Below are positions 1-9,825 of a stretch of 64,000 nucleotides of DNA, piece by piece. Each line of letters starts with the position of its first letter. The first letter of the stretch is position 1. A program made the position numbers and the translations under genes. The notes beneath the pieces are model-generated. The model had not been told where the DNA came from, did not search any database, and saw only the letters and a list, made by a program, of their open reading frames with translations. The stretch comes from CAVVZJ01 sp963752755 (lineage in GTDB: Bacteria; Planctomycetota; Planctomycetia; Isosphaerales; Isosphaeraceae): positions 1 to 64,000 of the forward strand of contig CAVVZJ010000012.1 in the NCBI GenBank assembly GCA_963752755.1, read 5' to 3'.

Positions 1-38
1 GATGATGGTTTTCACGAGGAGACCTCTCAGGCCGCCGC

Positions 39-521
39 TCAGGGATCGGAATGCGGGTGGTCGGCGAGCAAAGCATCCCAAACCTCGCCGGGCGAAGCGT
101 CGCGATCGATCCGTCGGAAGGTTTTTACTGCCGCCTCGGCGTCGAACAGCTCGCGGAACCGCACGATCCGGCCGGCTTGAAACTGGAAAACGTGGACCCA
201 CCAGCCGCCGAACTCCTCGCCGGTGGCCTTCACGCGGAGCCGGTCACGTCCGTAGGCGAAGACGTGCGGACCGATCGCCACGACTTCATGGATCTCGGGA
301 GCATGTTGCTCGCCATCGCGGGCGGTGTGCTCAGCCACGAGTCGGAAGAAGTCCTCCACGCCCGATCGGCCGCGAAAACTGCCGGTGAACGGCACCGCGG
401 CGGGTCCGTGAACGACGAATTCCACATCTTCAGCCATCGCGTCGAGCAGGGTGGATAGATCCCCGCAGAGGAGCGCATCGTAGCAGCGTCGGACCAGGGA
501 CACGTGGACGTCAACGGACAT
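39..521 (-). CDS. SnoaL-like / NTF2-like domain protein
   Basis: A 160-residue protein with the pattern of a SnoaL/NTF2-like fold: an N-terminal helix pair carrying LVRRCYDAL, then DAMAEDVEFVVHG, PFTGSFRGRSGVEDFF and a C-terminal strand region (GGWWVHVFQFQAGRIVRFREL). These cone-shaped proteins bind or isomerise small ligands, but the family is too diverse to name a substrate. There is no signal peptide, so it is probably cytoplasmic. The ATG at 521 is the only good start. It stands alone, divergent from the ABC module that begins at 741. The family call is fairly secure; the function is unknown. Confidence 0.75.
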   Translation of the reverse strand: MSVDVHVSLVRRCYDALLCGDLSTLLDAMAEDVEFVVHGPAAVPFTGSFRGRSGVEDFFRLVAEHTARDGEQHAPEIHEVVAIGPHVFAYGRDRLRVKATGEEFGGWWVHVFQFQAGRIVRFRELFDAEAAVKTFRRIDRDASPGEVWDALLADHPHSDP

Positions 522-740
522 GATCGGCTCCCGGCTACCGCCGCGACGACGTGAGGAATCGTCGGGACGGGGCTGAGCGAAAAACCTCTTATACGATGCG
601 GACCGGGACGACCGAGGTCAAGACGACGCCAGGGTGTCGGTCGGCGCTTCGGCTGACGAGCCGGTCGGACCGCGATAGGATAGAGGCTCGGACTCATTCC
701 CGAAGGAAGTTGCGAAAGTCTTCTCAGGAGCCGCTCGCCC

Positions 741-1479
741 GTGCGTTCGATTCCCCCCCAGGATGAGTCGGAATCCGGCCCGCTCGTGCGTCTGGAGCAC
801 GTCGGCAAGGCGTACCCAATGGGTGAGGTGACGGTCGAGGTGCTTCGGGACGTCACGCTGGAGGTTCAATCGCGGCGAACTGACTCGTGATCGTCGGACC
901 CAGTGGCTCGGGCAAGACGACGCTTTGAATCTCGTCGGTGGTCTGGACCAGCCGACGACGGGGCACGTCTGGTTCGAGGATCGGGAGCTTTCCCGGCTCG
1001 GCCCGCGCGAGTTGACGCTTTACCGACGACGGGCGGTCGGGTTCATCTTCCAGTTCTTCAACCTGATCCCGAGCCTCACGGCCCGGGAAAACGTGCAGGT
1101 CGCCACCGAGATCGTCGAGAAGCCGCTCGACCCGGACGAGTGCCTGACGATGGTGGGGCTCGGCCCTCGCAGGGAGCATTTCCCGTCGCAGATGTCGGGC
1201 GGCGAACAGCAGCGAGTGGCGATCGCGAGGGCCATGGCGAAGAACCCGAGGATGCTCCTCTGCGATGAGCCGACTGGGGCGCTCGACTATGAGACGGGCA
1301 AGACCGTGCTCCGCGTGCTCTGGGACGTGCGGCGGAAGCTGGGCAAGACGGTAGTCATCATCACCCACAACCTCGCAATCAGCCGGATGGCCGACCGGCT
1401 CGTCCGGATGCGATCGGGCGAGATCGTGGAGCTGATCGCCAACGGCAAACCGGTCCCACCCGAGGAGATCTCCTGGTGA
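741..1479 (+). CDS. ABC transporter ATP-binding protein, LolD/MacB type (frameshifted)
   Basis: ATPase of an efflux or lipoprotein-type ABC system. The GTG at 741 opens a frame with the A-loop region (LVRLEHVGKAYPMGEV, VEVLRDVTLEV). Around 872-930 two extra C residues and one missing T break the frame inside the Walker A region, which can be read as GPSGSGKTT once corrected. The rest (925-1479) is clean: Q-loop FQFFNLIPSLTARENV, signature MSGGEQQRVAIARAM, Walker B MLLCDEPTGALD and the H-loop IITHN. Its stop overlaps the start of the permease at 1476, as expected for coupled ATPase-permease pairs. Three indels within 60 bp look like sequencing errors rather than decay, because the remainder is well conserved. 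Confidence 0.85.
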
Positions 1480-3869
1480 TGGTGGGCGTGCTCGACCGCA
1501 AGCTCGGACGCGACCTCTGGGCGGCCCGCGGGATGCTGCTGGCGATTGTCGCCATCATCGCCGCGGGCGTGTCGTGCTTCGTGGCCTTGCGGTCGGCCTA
1601 TCGGAACCTCGGCGATGCGAGGTCGCGGTATTACTCGCGTTGCCGGATGGCCGACTTCGAGATCGATCTGAAGAAGGCTCCGATCTCCGACCTGGGCGTG
1701 CTCGAGCAGGTCCCCGGAATCACCGAGATCCGGCCGCGAATTCGGTTCTTCGTGACGGTCGATCTCGACGGCGTGGCCGAGCCGCTCAACGGCCTCGTGC
1801 TCTCGCTGCCCGAGCCTCGCCACGCAACGATCATCAACGACGTGGTGGTCCGCCGCGGCGGCGGGTTCACCGAGCGTCGCGATGAGGAAGTCCTCGTCAA
1901 CCACGCCTTCGCGGAGCAACACGGGATCAAGCCGGGCGACCAGATCGCCCTGCTGCTGAACAACCGTCGGCAGGAATTGCACGTCGTCGGCACGGCGATC
2001 AGCAGCGAGTTCGTCTATCTGGTCGGGCCCGGGGGGCTGGTTCCGGACCCGGAACACTTCGGGGTGTTCTATCTGAAGCAAAAGTACATGGAAGAGGTCT
2101 TCGATTTCGACGGGGCATGCAACCAGGTCGTCGGCCTGCTGGCGCCGGAGGTCCGCGAGAGGCCGAGGCCGGTGCTGGAGCGGGCGGAGCGGGCGTTGGA
2201 GCCGTTCGGGGTGGCGAGCAGCACGCCGCGGTCGGAGCAGATCTCGAACCGGTTCCTCAGCGACGAGATCGAGCAACTCGGCAAGTTCGCAGTGCTGATG
2301 CCGATTATCTTCCTGGGCGTGGCGGCCCTGGTGCTGAACGTGCTGATGGGCCGGCTGGCCGAGCAGCAGCGGACGATTATCGGTACGCTCAAGGCACTCG
2401 GCTATTCGACCGGGCAGGTCCTGGTACACTTCCTCAAGTTTGGCGCAGCGGTCGGGCTGATCGGCGGCCTCGCTGGATGTGGGCTTGGTTATGTGATGGC
2501 GGGGGGGATGACAAACCTCTACCGGTTTTTCTTCCAACTCCCCGCGCTGGAGAACCGGGTGTTCCCCGAGGTCTTCGCGATCGGCCTGGGAATCAGCGTG
2601 GTGTGCGCACTTGCTGGGGGTGCTGCGGGGAAGCCGTTCGGTCCTGCGGCTGGAGCCAGCGGCGGCGATGCGACCCCGGCCACCGGCGCGGGGCGGGGCG
2701 ATCTTGCTGGAACGGGTCGGGTGGGTCTGGGATCGACTCAGCACAGGCTGGCGAATGGTCCTCCGTAACCTCGTCCGCAATGGCCGGCGATCGCTCGTCG
2801 GCGTGTTCGCGTCGGCCCTGGCGAGCAGCCTGCTCGTGACCGGCCTGGTGGCGAGGAAGGCGGTCGTGGAGCTGGTCGATTTTCAATACAAGAAGGTGCT
2901 TCGTAGCGACATCGACCTGGTTTTTCGCGACCAGCAAGGACGCGAGGCACTGCTGGAGGCGAAGCGATTGCCGGGCGTGGATCACGCCGAACCGACCCTG
3001 GAAATCGGTTGCATTTTCCGCAACGGCGTATATGAGAAGCGTGCCGGGATCAGCGGGCGTCGCCCCCGGGGCGCAGGCTCTCGAGTCCCCCGGGACATCG
3101 AGGGCAATCCGGTGTCCGATCCCCCGCGAAGGGCTCGTCCTCGGCCGGTCGCTGGCGAGACAGGCTCCACGTCGGGCCGGGGGAGGAGATCATCGTCGAA
3201 CCGACGACTGGCCGGCGCGACCCGAGGCGGGTGCCGGTCGTCGGCCTCAGCGACGGCTACCTCGGTTTGACGGCGTATGCCGACCTCCGCTACCTCAGCC
3301 GCTTGATGGACGAGGCCTTCGCCGTCAGTGGCGTGCAACTCGCAGTGGACCCGTCCGCCACGATCCGACGCGAGCTGTATACCGAGTTGAAGCAGTTGCC
3401 GACGCTCTCGGCGGTGAACGACCGGGCCGAGGTGATCGCGAACCTGATGCACAACATGGTCGATACAAACCGAGCGACGACGGGCGTACTCGTGCTCTTC
3501 GCCGGGGTGATCTGCTTCGGGACGACGCTGAATGCCTCGCTGGTCGGTCTGGCCGAGCGCCGTCGGGAAGTGGCGACCTTGATCGTACTTGGCTACACGC
3601 CGCGGGCTGTCGGTGGCCTGTTCCTCCGGGAAAACCTGATCGTCAACGGGATCGGAACCCTGCTGGGACTTCCACTCGGAAACTGGCTCTTTCAAATGAT
3701 GATCAATACGTATCAGACAGACCTTTTCCGGATTCCCAGTGTCGATCCGTCGGAGGCGTACGGCTGGACGCTCCTGCTCGGCCTGGTCTTTGGCCTGTCG
3801 GCACATGCGGTGGTGCAACGGTCGATCAACCGGCTGGACTGGCTGGAGCGGTTGAAAGAGTATGAGTGA
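1476..3869 (+). CDS. ABC transporter permease, FtsX/MacB family (frameshifted)
   Basis: Inner-membrane permease of about 800 residues with two FtsX-like units. The first TM helix is near residues 20-40 (LLAIVAIIAAGVSCFVAL). A periplasmic domain follows (MADFEIDLKKAP through EEVLVNHAFAEQHGIKPGDQI), then a three-helix FtsX block (FAVLMPIIFLGVAALVLNVLMGRLA, GTLKALGYS). The second half repeats the plan from about 2755 (MVLRNLVRNGRRSLVGVF) and ends with a second block (ATLIVLGYTPRAVGGLFLRENL). The frame changes near 2630, 3060 and 3180, so the gene appears as overlapping pieces. It sits between an ATPase and an HlyD-type adaptor, which indicates a tripartite export pump. The substrate cannot be told. 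Confidence 0.85.
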
Positions 3870-3902
3870 ACCCTCGAGGGAGCGGGATTCAAGGGGTTGG
3901 TC

Positions 3903-5258
3903 ATGAAAGCTCGCACCTGGCTCATGTTGATCGTCGTCGGCCTGGCGGTCGTTGCGTCGGCCTCGGTCGTGTTCGAGCGACTCTCCGGGGGCGTGCCAGT
4001 GGAGCTGGCCGCGGCGGAGATCGGCCTGGTGCGGGAGTACGTCGAGGAGCCGGCGAAGACGCGGCTACCGAGGACACACCTGATCAGCATGCCCTACGAG
4101 GGTCGCATCCAGCCGGTCGAGCTAGAGGAAGGGGCCGAAGTGGTGGAAGGACAGGTCGTGGCTCGTATCGTGCCGGAAGACCTGGCGATTCGCGTTGCCG
4201 AGGCGAATGCGGCGGTCGAGCGGCTGGAGGCGTCGATCCAGGAGAGTGAGGACACCCGCATGGAAGAGACGGCGCTGCGGCAGTCGCTTAAGATCTTGGA
4301 GTCGATGGATCAGACCGTCGAGGCCGCCGAGGAGCAGGTGACGGCGGCGCGGGCGAAGCTGGAGTACGCCAACAAGGACTTCGGCCGCATCCAGGCGCTG
4401 GTGAACCGGGCCACGACCCAGAAGGAACTGAACCAGGCGGAGCGCGACCAGGTGCAAGCCGAGGTGGAGTACCGGCAGTCGCAGCTGATCTGGCGGTCGG
4501 CTCAGGCATTGCACGCCGCGGCGGCCCTGACGCCGCCGCTGATCCGGCAATACATCGAGCGCAAGCAATTGAAGGTTGCCGTGTTGGCGAAGGAGCGGGC
4601 CGAGGCGTCGGCGCGGCTGGAGCAGGCGATGCTAAACCAGAAGCGCGGGACGATGACGAGCCCAGTGAGCGGAGTTGTGCTCCATCGTGAGGTCGAGAGT
4701 GAGCGGCTGCTGCCGGCCGGGTCGGTCTTGCTGGAGATTGGCCGGCTGGACGACATGGAAGTCGAGGCTGAGGTTTTGACTCAGGAAGCAGTGCGGATCG
4801 CGGAGGGTCAACCGGTGGAGATGCTCGGGCCGACGGTCGGCTCGATCGACGCCCGGGGCACGGTGCGGAAGACCTTCCCGTCCGGGTTCACCAAGGTCAG
4901 CTCCCTGGGTGTGGAACAGCAGCGGGTGAAGGTGATCATTGAGTTCGACTCGGAGTCGCTCACCCGGCTGCGGTCCCAGCGGCGGATCGGTGTGGGCTAT
5001 CGGCTCCGGGTCCGCATCATCACGGACGAGCAGCCGAGGGCACTGAGAATTCCAAGGTCGGCGGCCTTCCGGGGCATCGATGGGGCCTGGACAGCGTTCG
5101 TCGTGCGCGGATCACGTGCTCACTTGCAGAAAATCGAAATCGGATTGAGTAATGATGAGTGGATCGAGGTCCGGCACGGACTCGCGGAGGGTGACCGGGT
5201 CATTCCGGCTCCGGAGGCGGATCTGGTGGAGGGAGCGAAGGTGAGGCCAACGGAATGA
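3903..5258 (+). CDS. HlyD/MacA-type periplasmic adaptor of the ABC efflux module
   Basis: Intact 451-residue membrane-fusion protein. An uncleaved TM anchor lies near residues 5-25. A biotinyl-lipoyl half (MPYEGRIQPVELEEGAEVVEGQVVARI) comes next, then a long coiled coil of about 150 residues rich in E/A/Q (AEEQVTAARAKLEYANKDF and on), the second lipoyl half (TSPVSGVVLHREVESERLLPAGSVLLEIG), and a beta-barrel/proximal domain to the end. A TTG two codons upstream is possible, but the ATG at 3903 is better placed after AAGGGG. It lies 33 bp after the permease and completes the ATPase-permease-adaptor set, which would link the inner-membrane pump to an outer-membrane channel. Confidence 0.88.
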   Translation: MKARTWLMLIVVGLAVVASASVVFERLSGGVPVELAAAEIGLVREYVEEPAKTRLPRTHLISMPYEGRIQPVELEEGAEVVEGQVVARIVPEDLAIRVAEANAAVERLEASIQESEDTRMEETALRQSLKILESMDQTVEAAEEQVTAARAKLEYANKDFGRIQALVNRATTQKELNQAERDQVQAEVEYRQSQLIWRSAQALHAAAALTPPLIRQYIERKQLKVAVLAKERAEASARLEQAMLNQKRGTMTSPVSGVVLHREVESERLLPAGSVLLEIGRLDDMEVEAEVLTQEAVRIAEGQPVEMLGPTVGSIDARGTVRKTFPSGFTKVSSLGVEQQRVKVIIEFDSESLTRLRSQRRIGVGYRLRVRIITDEQPRALRIPRSAAFRGIDGAWTAFVVRGSRAHLQKIEIGLSNDEWIEVRHGLAEGDRVIPAPEADLVEGAKVRPTE

Positions 5259-5351
5259 AAGCGCTCTTCGCGTGAGCCCCTTCCCCATCGACTCCGCCCG
5301 TTGCCCAGCGTATGCTGACGTGATCGCCAAGGGTCACGCGAGGCCCCGACC

Positions 5352-6212
5352 ATGCCGATCCTGAATGAGCGGACGCTCGACACCGGCGCCATTGCCCTGA
5401 ACTACGCGGAAGGTCCGGAGAATGGCCCACCGGTCGTCTTACTCCACGGCGTCTGCCGACGCTGGCCCGACTTCCTCTCGATCCTGCCTGTCCTGTCCTT
5501 TCGTGGTCAGGTTCAAGCGATCGACTTCCGCGGCCACGGCCGTTCGGGTCGTGGGAACGGCGCGTATCGTACGATCGATTATCTGCCCGATGTGATCGCC
5601 TTCCTCGAACGTCGGGTGAGCGAGCCGGCTGTCGTGATCGGCCACTCGCTGGGGGCGATGGTTGCGGCGGCGGTCGCGGCCGAGGTGGGCGGTCGGGTGA
5701 GGGCGGTCGTGCTGGAAGACCCGCCGTTCTCCATGATGGGTGAGCGAATCGGCGAAACCTCGTATCTCGACCTGTTCCGGGGATACCGGTCCGTGGCCGG
5801 TTCCGATCGACCGGTGGAGGAGATCGCCGCGAAACTCGCCGCGTTGCGGTTGGCAACGCCCGACGGGGTGGCAGTCCAGCTGGGAGACATCCGCGACCCG
5901 ATCGCGCTGCGGTTCTTGGCATCGTGCCTGAAGCCGCTCGACCCGGCCGTGCTCGACCCGATCGTTGCGGGGAAGTGGCTGGAGGGATTCGACGTCCCCG
6001 GGACGTTGCGTCGGATCGCTTGCCCGGCCTTGCTAATCCAGGCCGACGCGGCCGCGGGCGGGATCTTGCCGGATGAATACGCAGCAGAGATTGCCGGTTG
6101 GATTCCGGGCGTCGTCTCGGTGAAACTGGCGGGTGTCGGACATCAGGTTCACGGGTCGCAGCCGGAGGCGATGATGAGGCTGGTGACGGGTTTCCTCGAA
6201 TCGTTGGAGTGA
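5352..6212 (+). CDS. Alpha/beta hydrolase
   Basis: A 286-residue alpha/beta-hydrolase fold protein. The oxyanion region is VVLLHGV (residues 28-34), the strand-turn DFRGHGRSG follows at 58-66, and the nucleophile elbow GHSLGA places the catalytic Ser at residue 99. Asp233 in LLIQADAA and His265 in GVGHQVHG are the likely acid and base. A cap region rich in D/P/R lies at 125-215. There is no signal peptide. It stands about 90 bp after the efflux module and need not be co-transcribed. Esterase, lactonase or epoxide hydrolase activity cannot be separated from sequence alone. Confidence 0.85.
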   Translation: MPILNERTLDTGAIALNYAEGPENGPPVVLLHGVCRRWPDFLSILPVLSFRGQVQAIDFRGHGRSGRGNGAYRTIDYLPDVIAFLERRVSEPAVVIGHSLGAMVAAAVAAEVGGRVRAVVLEDPPFSMMGERIGETSYLDLFRGYRSVAGSDRPVEEIAAKLAALRLATPDGVAVQLGDIRDPIALRFLASCLKPLDPAVLDPIVAGKWLEGFDVPGTLRRIACPALLIQADAAAGGILPDEYAAEIAGWIPGVVSVKLAGVGHQVHGSQPEAMMRLVTGFLESLE

Positions 6213-6360
6213 GCCGTGGTCATGGCAAGAGCCGGGACAGCGACGGAGCTGGGGCAGACCAGGAGGCGACCCCCGGAGCGTAACAAGACTGGGAGGCCAC
6301 GCCTTCGGATCTGGCGATTGATGGTCCTGACGGCAGGGCTAGCGCGTCACATTCGCGGCG

Positions 6361-6939
6361 ATGCGTGCCCGGATCGTACCGGCCGTGCCTGTGTTTGCCG
6401 CGACCTTGCTGGCGACGTTCGGGTGTCCGCAGAATACGCGGGCTAGGTGCCTTTTCGTCGCGTTTCTCGTCTTGCTCGCTTTTGCGCTGCCCGCGGAATG
6501 GATGGCCGCCGAGTCGGCTTACGAGACGATCGGTGAGATCACGTCAGGTGTCTACTTTCTGGTCATCCTCACGAACATCGTTCCGATCGCCGCGTTCGCG
6601 TCAGGGTTGCGCCGGACCGGTATCATCCTCGCCGTGGCGATCTTCCTCCTGATCGTGCCCGGGCAGGCCGATCTTGCTTACCGTGGGGTCCTACTCAAGG
6701 ACGAGGCGTCGCGGATCATCACTTATGCCTACGGCACGAGAGCCCGCACCGGCGCCTTTCCGGCCGACCTGTACGGCTATCGGTTCCGACACGAAGATCT
6801 ATCCGACCACTTCGATTACAGCCTCGATGCGAAGACGGGAGCTTTCTCCCTCGACTATTACGTCGGCACCAAAGGCACATCTCACTGGTACAAATCCATG
6901 CCCGGCACGGATGAGGGCTGGGGTTACTATCCCGATTGA
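6361..6939 (+). CDS. Hypothetical polytopic membrane protein
   Basis: A 192-residue protein I do not recognise. Three hydrophobic segments fall at about residues 30-48 (CLFVAFLVLLAFALPAEW), 62-80 (SGVYFLVILTNIVPIAAFA) and 85-102 (TGIILAVAIFLLIVPGQ). A polar C-terminal half rich in Y, D and G (FRHEDLSDHFDYSLD, SLDYYVGTKG) follows, probably extracytoplasmic. The start at 6361 is uncertain; later in-frame starts would still keep the membrane segments. It overlaps the frame leading into the amidohydrolase by a few bases. No catalytic motif is visible. Confidence 0.5.
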   Translation: MRARIVPAVPVFAATLLATFGCPQNTRARCLFVAFLVLLAFALPAEWMAAESAYETIGEITSGVYFLVILTNIVPIAAFASGLRRTGIILAVAIFLLIVPGQADLAYRGVLLKDEASRIITYAYGTRARTGAFPADLYGYRFRHEDLSDHFDYSLDAKTGAFSLDYYVGTKGTSHWYKSMPGTDEGWGYYPD

Positions 6940-6974
6940 TCCCTACGTTCGGCCAGGCTCCGGAGAAGCCCGCG

Positions 6975-8292
6975 ATGAAGACCGCCCAGGGAACCACCTT
7001 GATCTCCAACGGCCAACTCATCGACGGCACTGGCCGCGGTCCCGTGCCCGACGCGGCCTTGGTGATCCGTGGTGGGAGGATCGTCTATGCCGGTCCCATC
7101 GTCGGGGCGCCGGAGGTTCCGCCGGAGGCAGAGCGGATCGACGCCAAGGGGGGCACGATCCTACCGGGTCTGGTCGAGGCGCACTATCATCCGACGTACT
7201 TCAACGTCTCCGAGTTGGCCGACCTGGACATCAAGTATCCGGTCGAATATGTGACGATTCTTGCGGCCTGCAACGCCCAGCTCGCGCTCGAATGCGGTTA
7301 CACGGCGGCGCGGAGCGGGGGGAGTCTGCACAACATCGACGTCTGGTTGAAGAAGGCGATCGAGGAAGACCTGATCCCCGGCCCACGGCTGGCGGCGAGC
7401 GGTCGCGAGATTTGCGGCGCGGGTGGCCTGATGGACTGGAACCCCGACCACTGGAACCTCGGCATGGAGGGCCTGATCCTCCTCGTCAACGGCCCCGAGG
7501 AAGGGCGCAAGGCGGTTCGCAAGCTCGTGAAGGACGGCGTGGAGTGGATCAAGACCTATCCGACGGGCGACGCCGCCGCGCCCGATACGGCCGACCACCA
7601 CACACTCTGCATGACCTTCGAGGAGATGGCCGCCGTGGTGAGCGAGGCGCACAACTACCACCGCAAGGTGACGGGACACTGCCGCGCTAACCAGGGGATC
7701 AAGAACGCCCTGCGCCCGGCTTCGACTGCCTGGAGCATGGCACCTTCATGGACCAGGAAGCCCTCGACCTGATGCTGGCTCGCGATGTGCCCTGCGTGCC
7801 GGCCCTGCAATTCGAGTGGGCGAGCATCGAGTACGGACCGGGCTTTCGGGATGCCGCGGGCGGTCGTCGATGGGCACAAGGAAACGCTCGAAGCCGGCGC
7901 CGAAGAGCGCCCGCATGATTCACAAAGCCGGCGGCCATCTCGGCATGGGAGGTGATTATGGGTTCGCCTGGAATCCGCATGGAGACTACGCCAAGGAATT
8001 GAGTTTCTTCGTCCACCATGTCGGTTTCTCATCCCTGGAAACGCTCACCTGTGCCACCAGGAACGGCGCCGAGATCATGGGGCGAGGCCACGAGTTCGGC
8101 ACGCTGGAACCGGGCAAGCTGGCCGACGTGCTGGTGGTCGATGGCGACGTGCTGGCCGACATCCGCATTCTCGAAGATCGCACGAGGTTTCTTGCAGTGC
8201 TGCAAGGGGGCGTGGTCAAGGCGGGCCGGCTCGCGTCGGGGCGTCGGGACGAGGGGACCGTGGAGACGGCGGACCGAGCGGCGCTCGCTTGA
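6975..8292 (+). CDS. Amidohydrolase, imidazolonepropionase/prolidase-like (frameshifted)
   Basis: Metal-dependent amidohydrolase of about 440 residues. The N-terminal beta-sandwich has the classic LISNGQLIDGTG and GGTILPGLVEAHYHP; the HxH pair gives the first metal ligands. Further barrel motifs are WIKTYPTGDA, the histidine VTGHCRAN, LEHGTFMD, and GGDYGFAWNPHGD with the catalytic-type Asp. The C-terminus returns to the sandwich with GTLEPGKLADVLVVDGD. The ATG at 6975 is preferred to one 39 bp upstream because family members begin near this point. Frame changes near 7718 and 7850-7880 split the gene into two pieces. A terminator follows 80 bp downstream. The substrate is unknown; cyclic amides or dipeptides are typical for the family. 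Confidence 0.85.
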
Positions 8293-8371
8293 CCGGCAGG
8301 TGTCAATTTCGTATCTTTGTCTCCATGGCGGCTTGCTCGCGACGGGCAAAGGCCGCTCGGCTAACGGGTGG

Positions 8372-8406
8372 CCCCACCGTGCAGGTTCGCGCGGTGGGGT
8401 TTTTTG
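8372..8406 (+). terminator. Rho-independent terminator after the amidohydrolase
   Basis: Perfect 8-bp inverted repeat CCCCACCG / CGGTGGGG (8372-8379 and 8392-8399) with a 12-nt loop, followed directly by a run of six T. It lies 80 bp after the amidohydrolase stop. The same stem sequence recurs after lpxI at 58777-58802. Confidence 0.85.
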
Positions 8407-9038
8407 TTGGCACCTGTTTGCGAGGGATGTCGGTAAGATCACTGCCCATCCCCCCTGCCCTTGCGGTAACGACTGCCGCGACCGACGCGGGCGCGAACCC
8501 ACTCGCCCCACGAAGGAAGACGGCCCATGGACCGTAAACTCTGGCCCGACACGTCGCCATCAGCCAGCGCCGCTGACGACCTCGAAACCCTTGAGAAGCT
8601 GGCAGTTTGCGTTCGACGTCCTCCCGGACGCGATCGACGATCGCCGGCCAGACCAGGTGGTAGAGCGGCTCGATCAGGGAATCGTCGAGCCGGTCGAAAA
8701 CCGGAAGCCTTACCTTCCGACGGACGATCAGGCCGGCGTAGTTCATGAGTTTCAGGTACTTGAATATCGTTAATATGACCGCGGCCCGTTTCCTTGACCA
8801 TCCGTCCCACCCAGCGCATCGCCGATCATCAAGATGCGCAGGAACTCCAGTCTCGTCGAGACCGACGGAAGGCGGAACTTCTCTGCCAGGAGATCGAGCG
8901 AGCTCTCGGGTATCGAGGGCGACATGGGCTTGACTGTATTACTGGTTGGCGATATAGTTGACCGAGGGAGTCTGGAAACCGCGAAGAATTGTACGAGCGA
9001 GGTCGAAGATGACCCGAGAAAGCCCGAGGACACGGATC
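8407..9038. other. Gene-poor stretch, possible minus-strand remnant
   Basis: No convincing intact gene. On the minus strand, about 8560-8810 translates to a protein-like segment (IFKYLKLMNYAGLIVRR, RLDDSLIEPLYHLVWPAI), and a second piece upstream in another frame reads LLAEKFRLPSVSTRLEF. Together they suggest a short gene, degraded or frameshifted, of unknown family. Nothing recognisable was seen on the plus strand until the RBS at about 9026. Confidence 0.3.
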
Positions 9039-9287
9039 ATGGATATCTTTCTGCCATTCCTGGTGCTGGCCGCTTGGTTTGTGCTGGGACGCTGGGTTCT
9101 CCCGAGATTGGGCGTGCCGACCTGAATGGGCGGTTCGTGCGCGGCGTCGCCGCGCTCGGAGAAGGTCGAGGGGACTCGACCGGGAGAATCGATCCGACAT
9201 TTCGAACAAGGCAAGGCCGAAGTGACGGCCCCTCAAGCCGGGGCAGGATGGGAGGAGGGAGACGACGATGGACGTTTCAACGATTGA
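9039..9287 (+). CDS. Tiny membrane protein with in-frame UGA, candidate selenoprotein
   Basis: The ATG at 9039 follows GAGGA by 8 nt and encodes a one-helix membrane peptide (FLPFLVLAAWFVLGRWVLP) ending GVPT, then UGA at 9123-9125. The same frame continues as MGGSCAASPRSEK for 53 more codons to a stop at 9285-9287. If UGA is read as selenocysteine the product is about 82 residues with a U-x4-C pair just after the helix. If UGA is a stop, the product is 28 residues (9039-9125). A 7-bp hairpin with a GUC loop lies 20 nt after the UGA, where a bacterial SECIS element belongs. It opens the sulfur cluster, 141 bp before the rhodanese gene. My impression that related small proteins carry Cys at this spot is recollection and needs checking. 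The reading frame after UGA overlaps the next gene by 20 bp, which counts mildly against it. Confidence 0.5.
9126..9155 (+). promoter_or_regulatory. Candidate bacterial SECIS hairpin
   Basis: Stem GCGCGGC / GCCGCGC (9139-9145 and 9149-9155) with a 3-nt GUC apical loop. The loop begins 20 nt after the UGA at 9123-9125. Bacterial SECIS models ask for a hairpin whose loop lies about 16-37 nt from the UGA with a G at the first or second loop position, which this meets. In GC-rich DNA such hairpins can arise by chance. Confidence 0.4.
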
Positions 9288-9825
9288 GCCGAAGCGGCTG
9301 TTCGAGCAGACTCAAGAGGGTCGCAAACTTGATCTGATCGACGTGCGGACGCCGGCTGAGTTTCGCGAACTTCACGCGGACGGGGCGCGACTGGTGCCGC
9401 TCGACGCTCTCGACCCAAGGGCGGTGATGGAGTCACGTACCGGCACGAACCACGAGCCCCTGTACGTCCTCTGCCGCTCAGGGAGCCGCGGCCAGAAGGC
9501 GTGCGAGAAGTTTCAGGCGGAGGGTTACACCAACGTCGTGAACGTGGAAGGCGGTACGCTAGCCTGGGAGGCGGCGGGCTTGCCCGTGGTGCGAGGTAAA
9601 AAGACGATCTCGCTGGAGCGGCAGGTCCGCATTGCGGCGGGGTCGCTGGTGCTGATTGGCACCTTGCTAGGGGCTTTTGTGAACCCGTGGTTCCTGGCTC
9701 TCTCAGGCTTCGTCGGAGCGGGCCTCGTCTTCGCAGGGGTGACGGACACCTGCGGCATGGCGATGCTGCTGGTGAGGATGCCCTGGAACCAGGCGGGCAA
9801 GGAGGCCATGTCGTGTTCCGCCTGA
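9268..9825 (+). CDS. Rhodanese-like sulfurtransferase with C-terminal DUF2892 membrane domain
   Basis: Intact 185-residue protein. Residues 1-100 form a rhodanese domain (LIDVRTPAEFRELH, catalytic loop VLCRSGSRG with Cys69, VEGGTLAWEAAGLPV). Residues 115-185 carry the DUF2892 two-helix membrane hairpin (IAAGSLVLIGTLLGAFV, FVGAGLVFAGVTDTCGMAMLL). This is the YgaP-type arrangement: a membrane-tethered rhodanese that carries persulfide sulfur. A strong GGGAGGAGGG motif precedes the ATG. Its 3' end overlaps the start of the TauE/SafE gene, so the two are probably translationally coupled. The setting points to persulfide handling in sulfide oxidation. Confidence 0.92.
   Translation: MDVSTIEPKRLFEQTQEGRKLDLIDVRTPAEFRELHADGARLVPLDALDPRAVMESRTGTNHEPLYVLCRSGSRGQKACEKFQAEGYTNVVNVEGGTLAWEAAGLPVVRGKKTISLERQVRIAAGSLVLIGTLLGAFVNPWFLALSGFVGAGLVFAGVTDTCGMAMLLVRMPWNQAGKEAMSCSA

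Noticed and set aside
1287..2780. A 497-codon minus-strand frame opposite the permease
   Set aside because: Antisense shadow; the plus strand carries FtsX-type helices and motif order.
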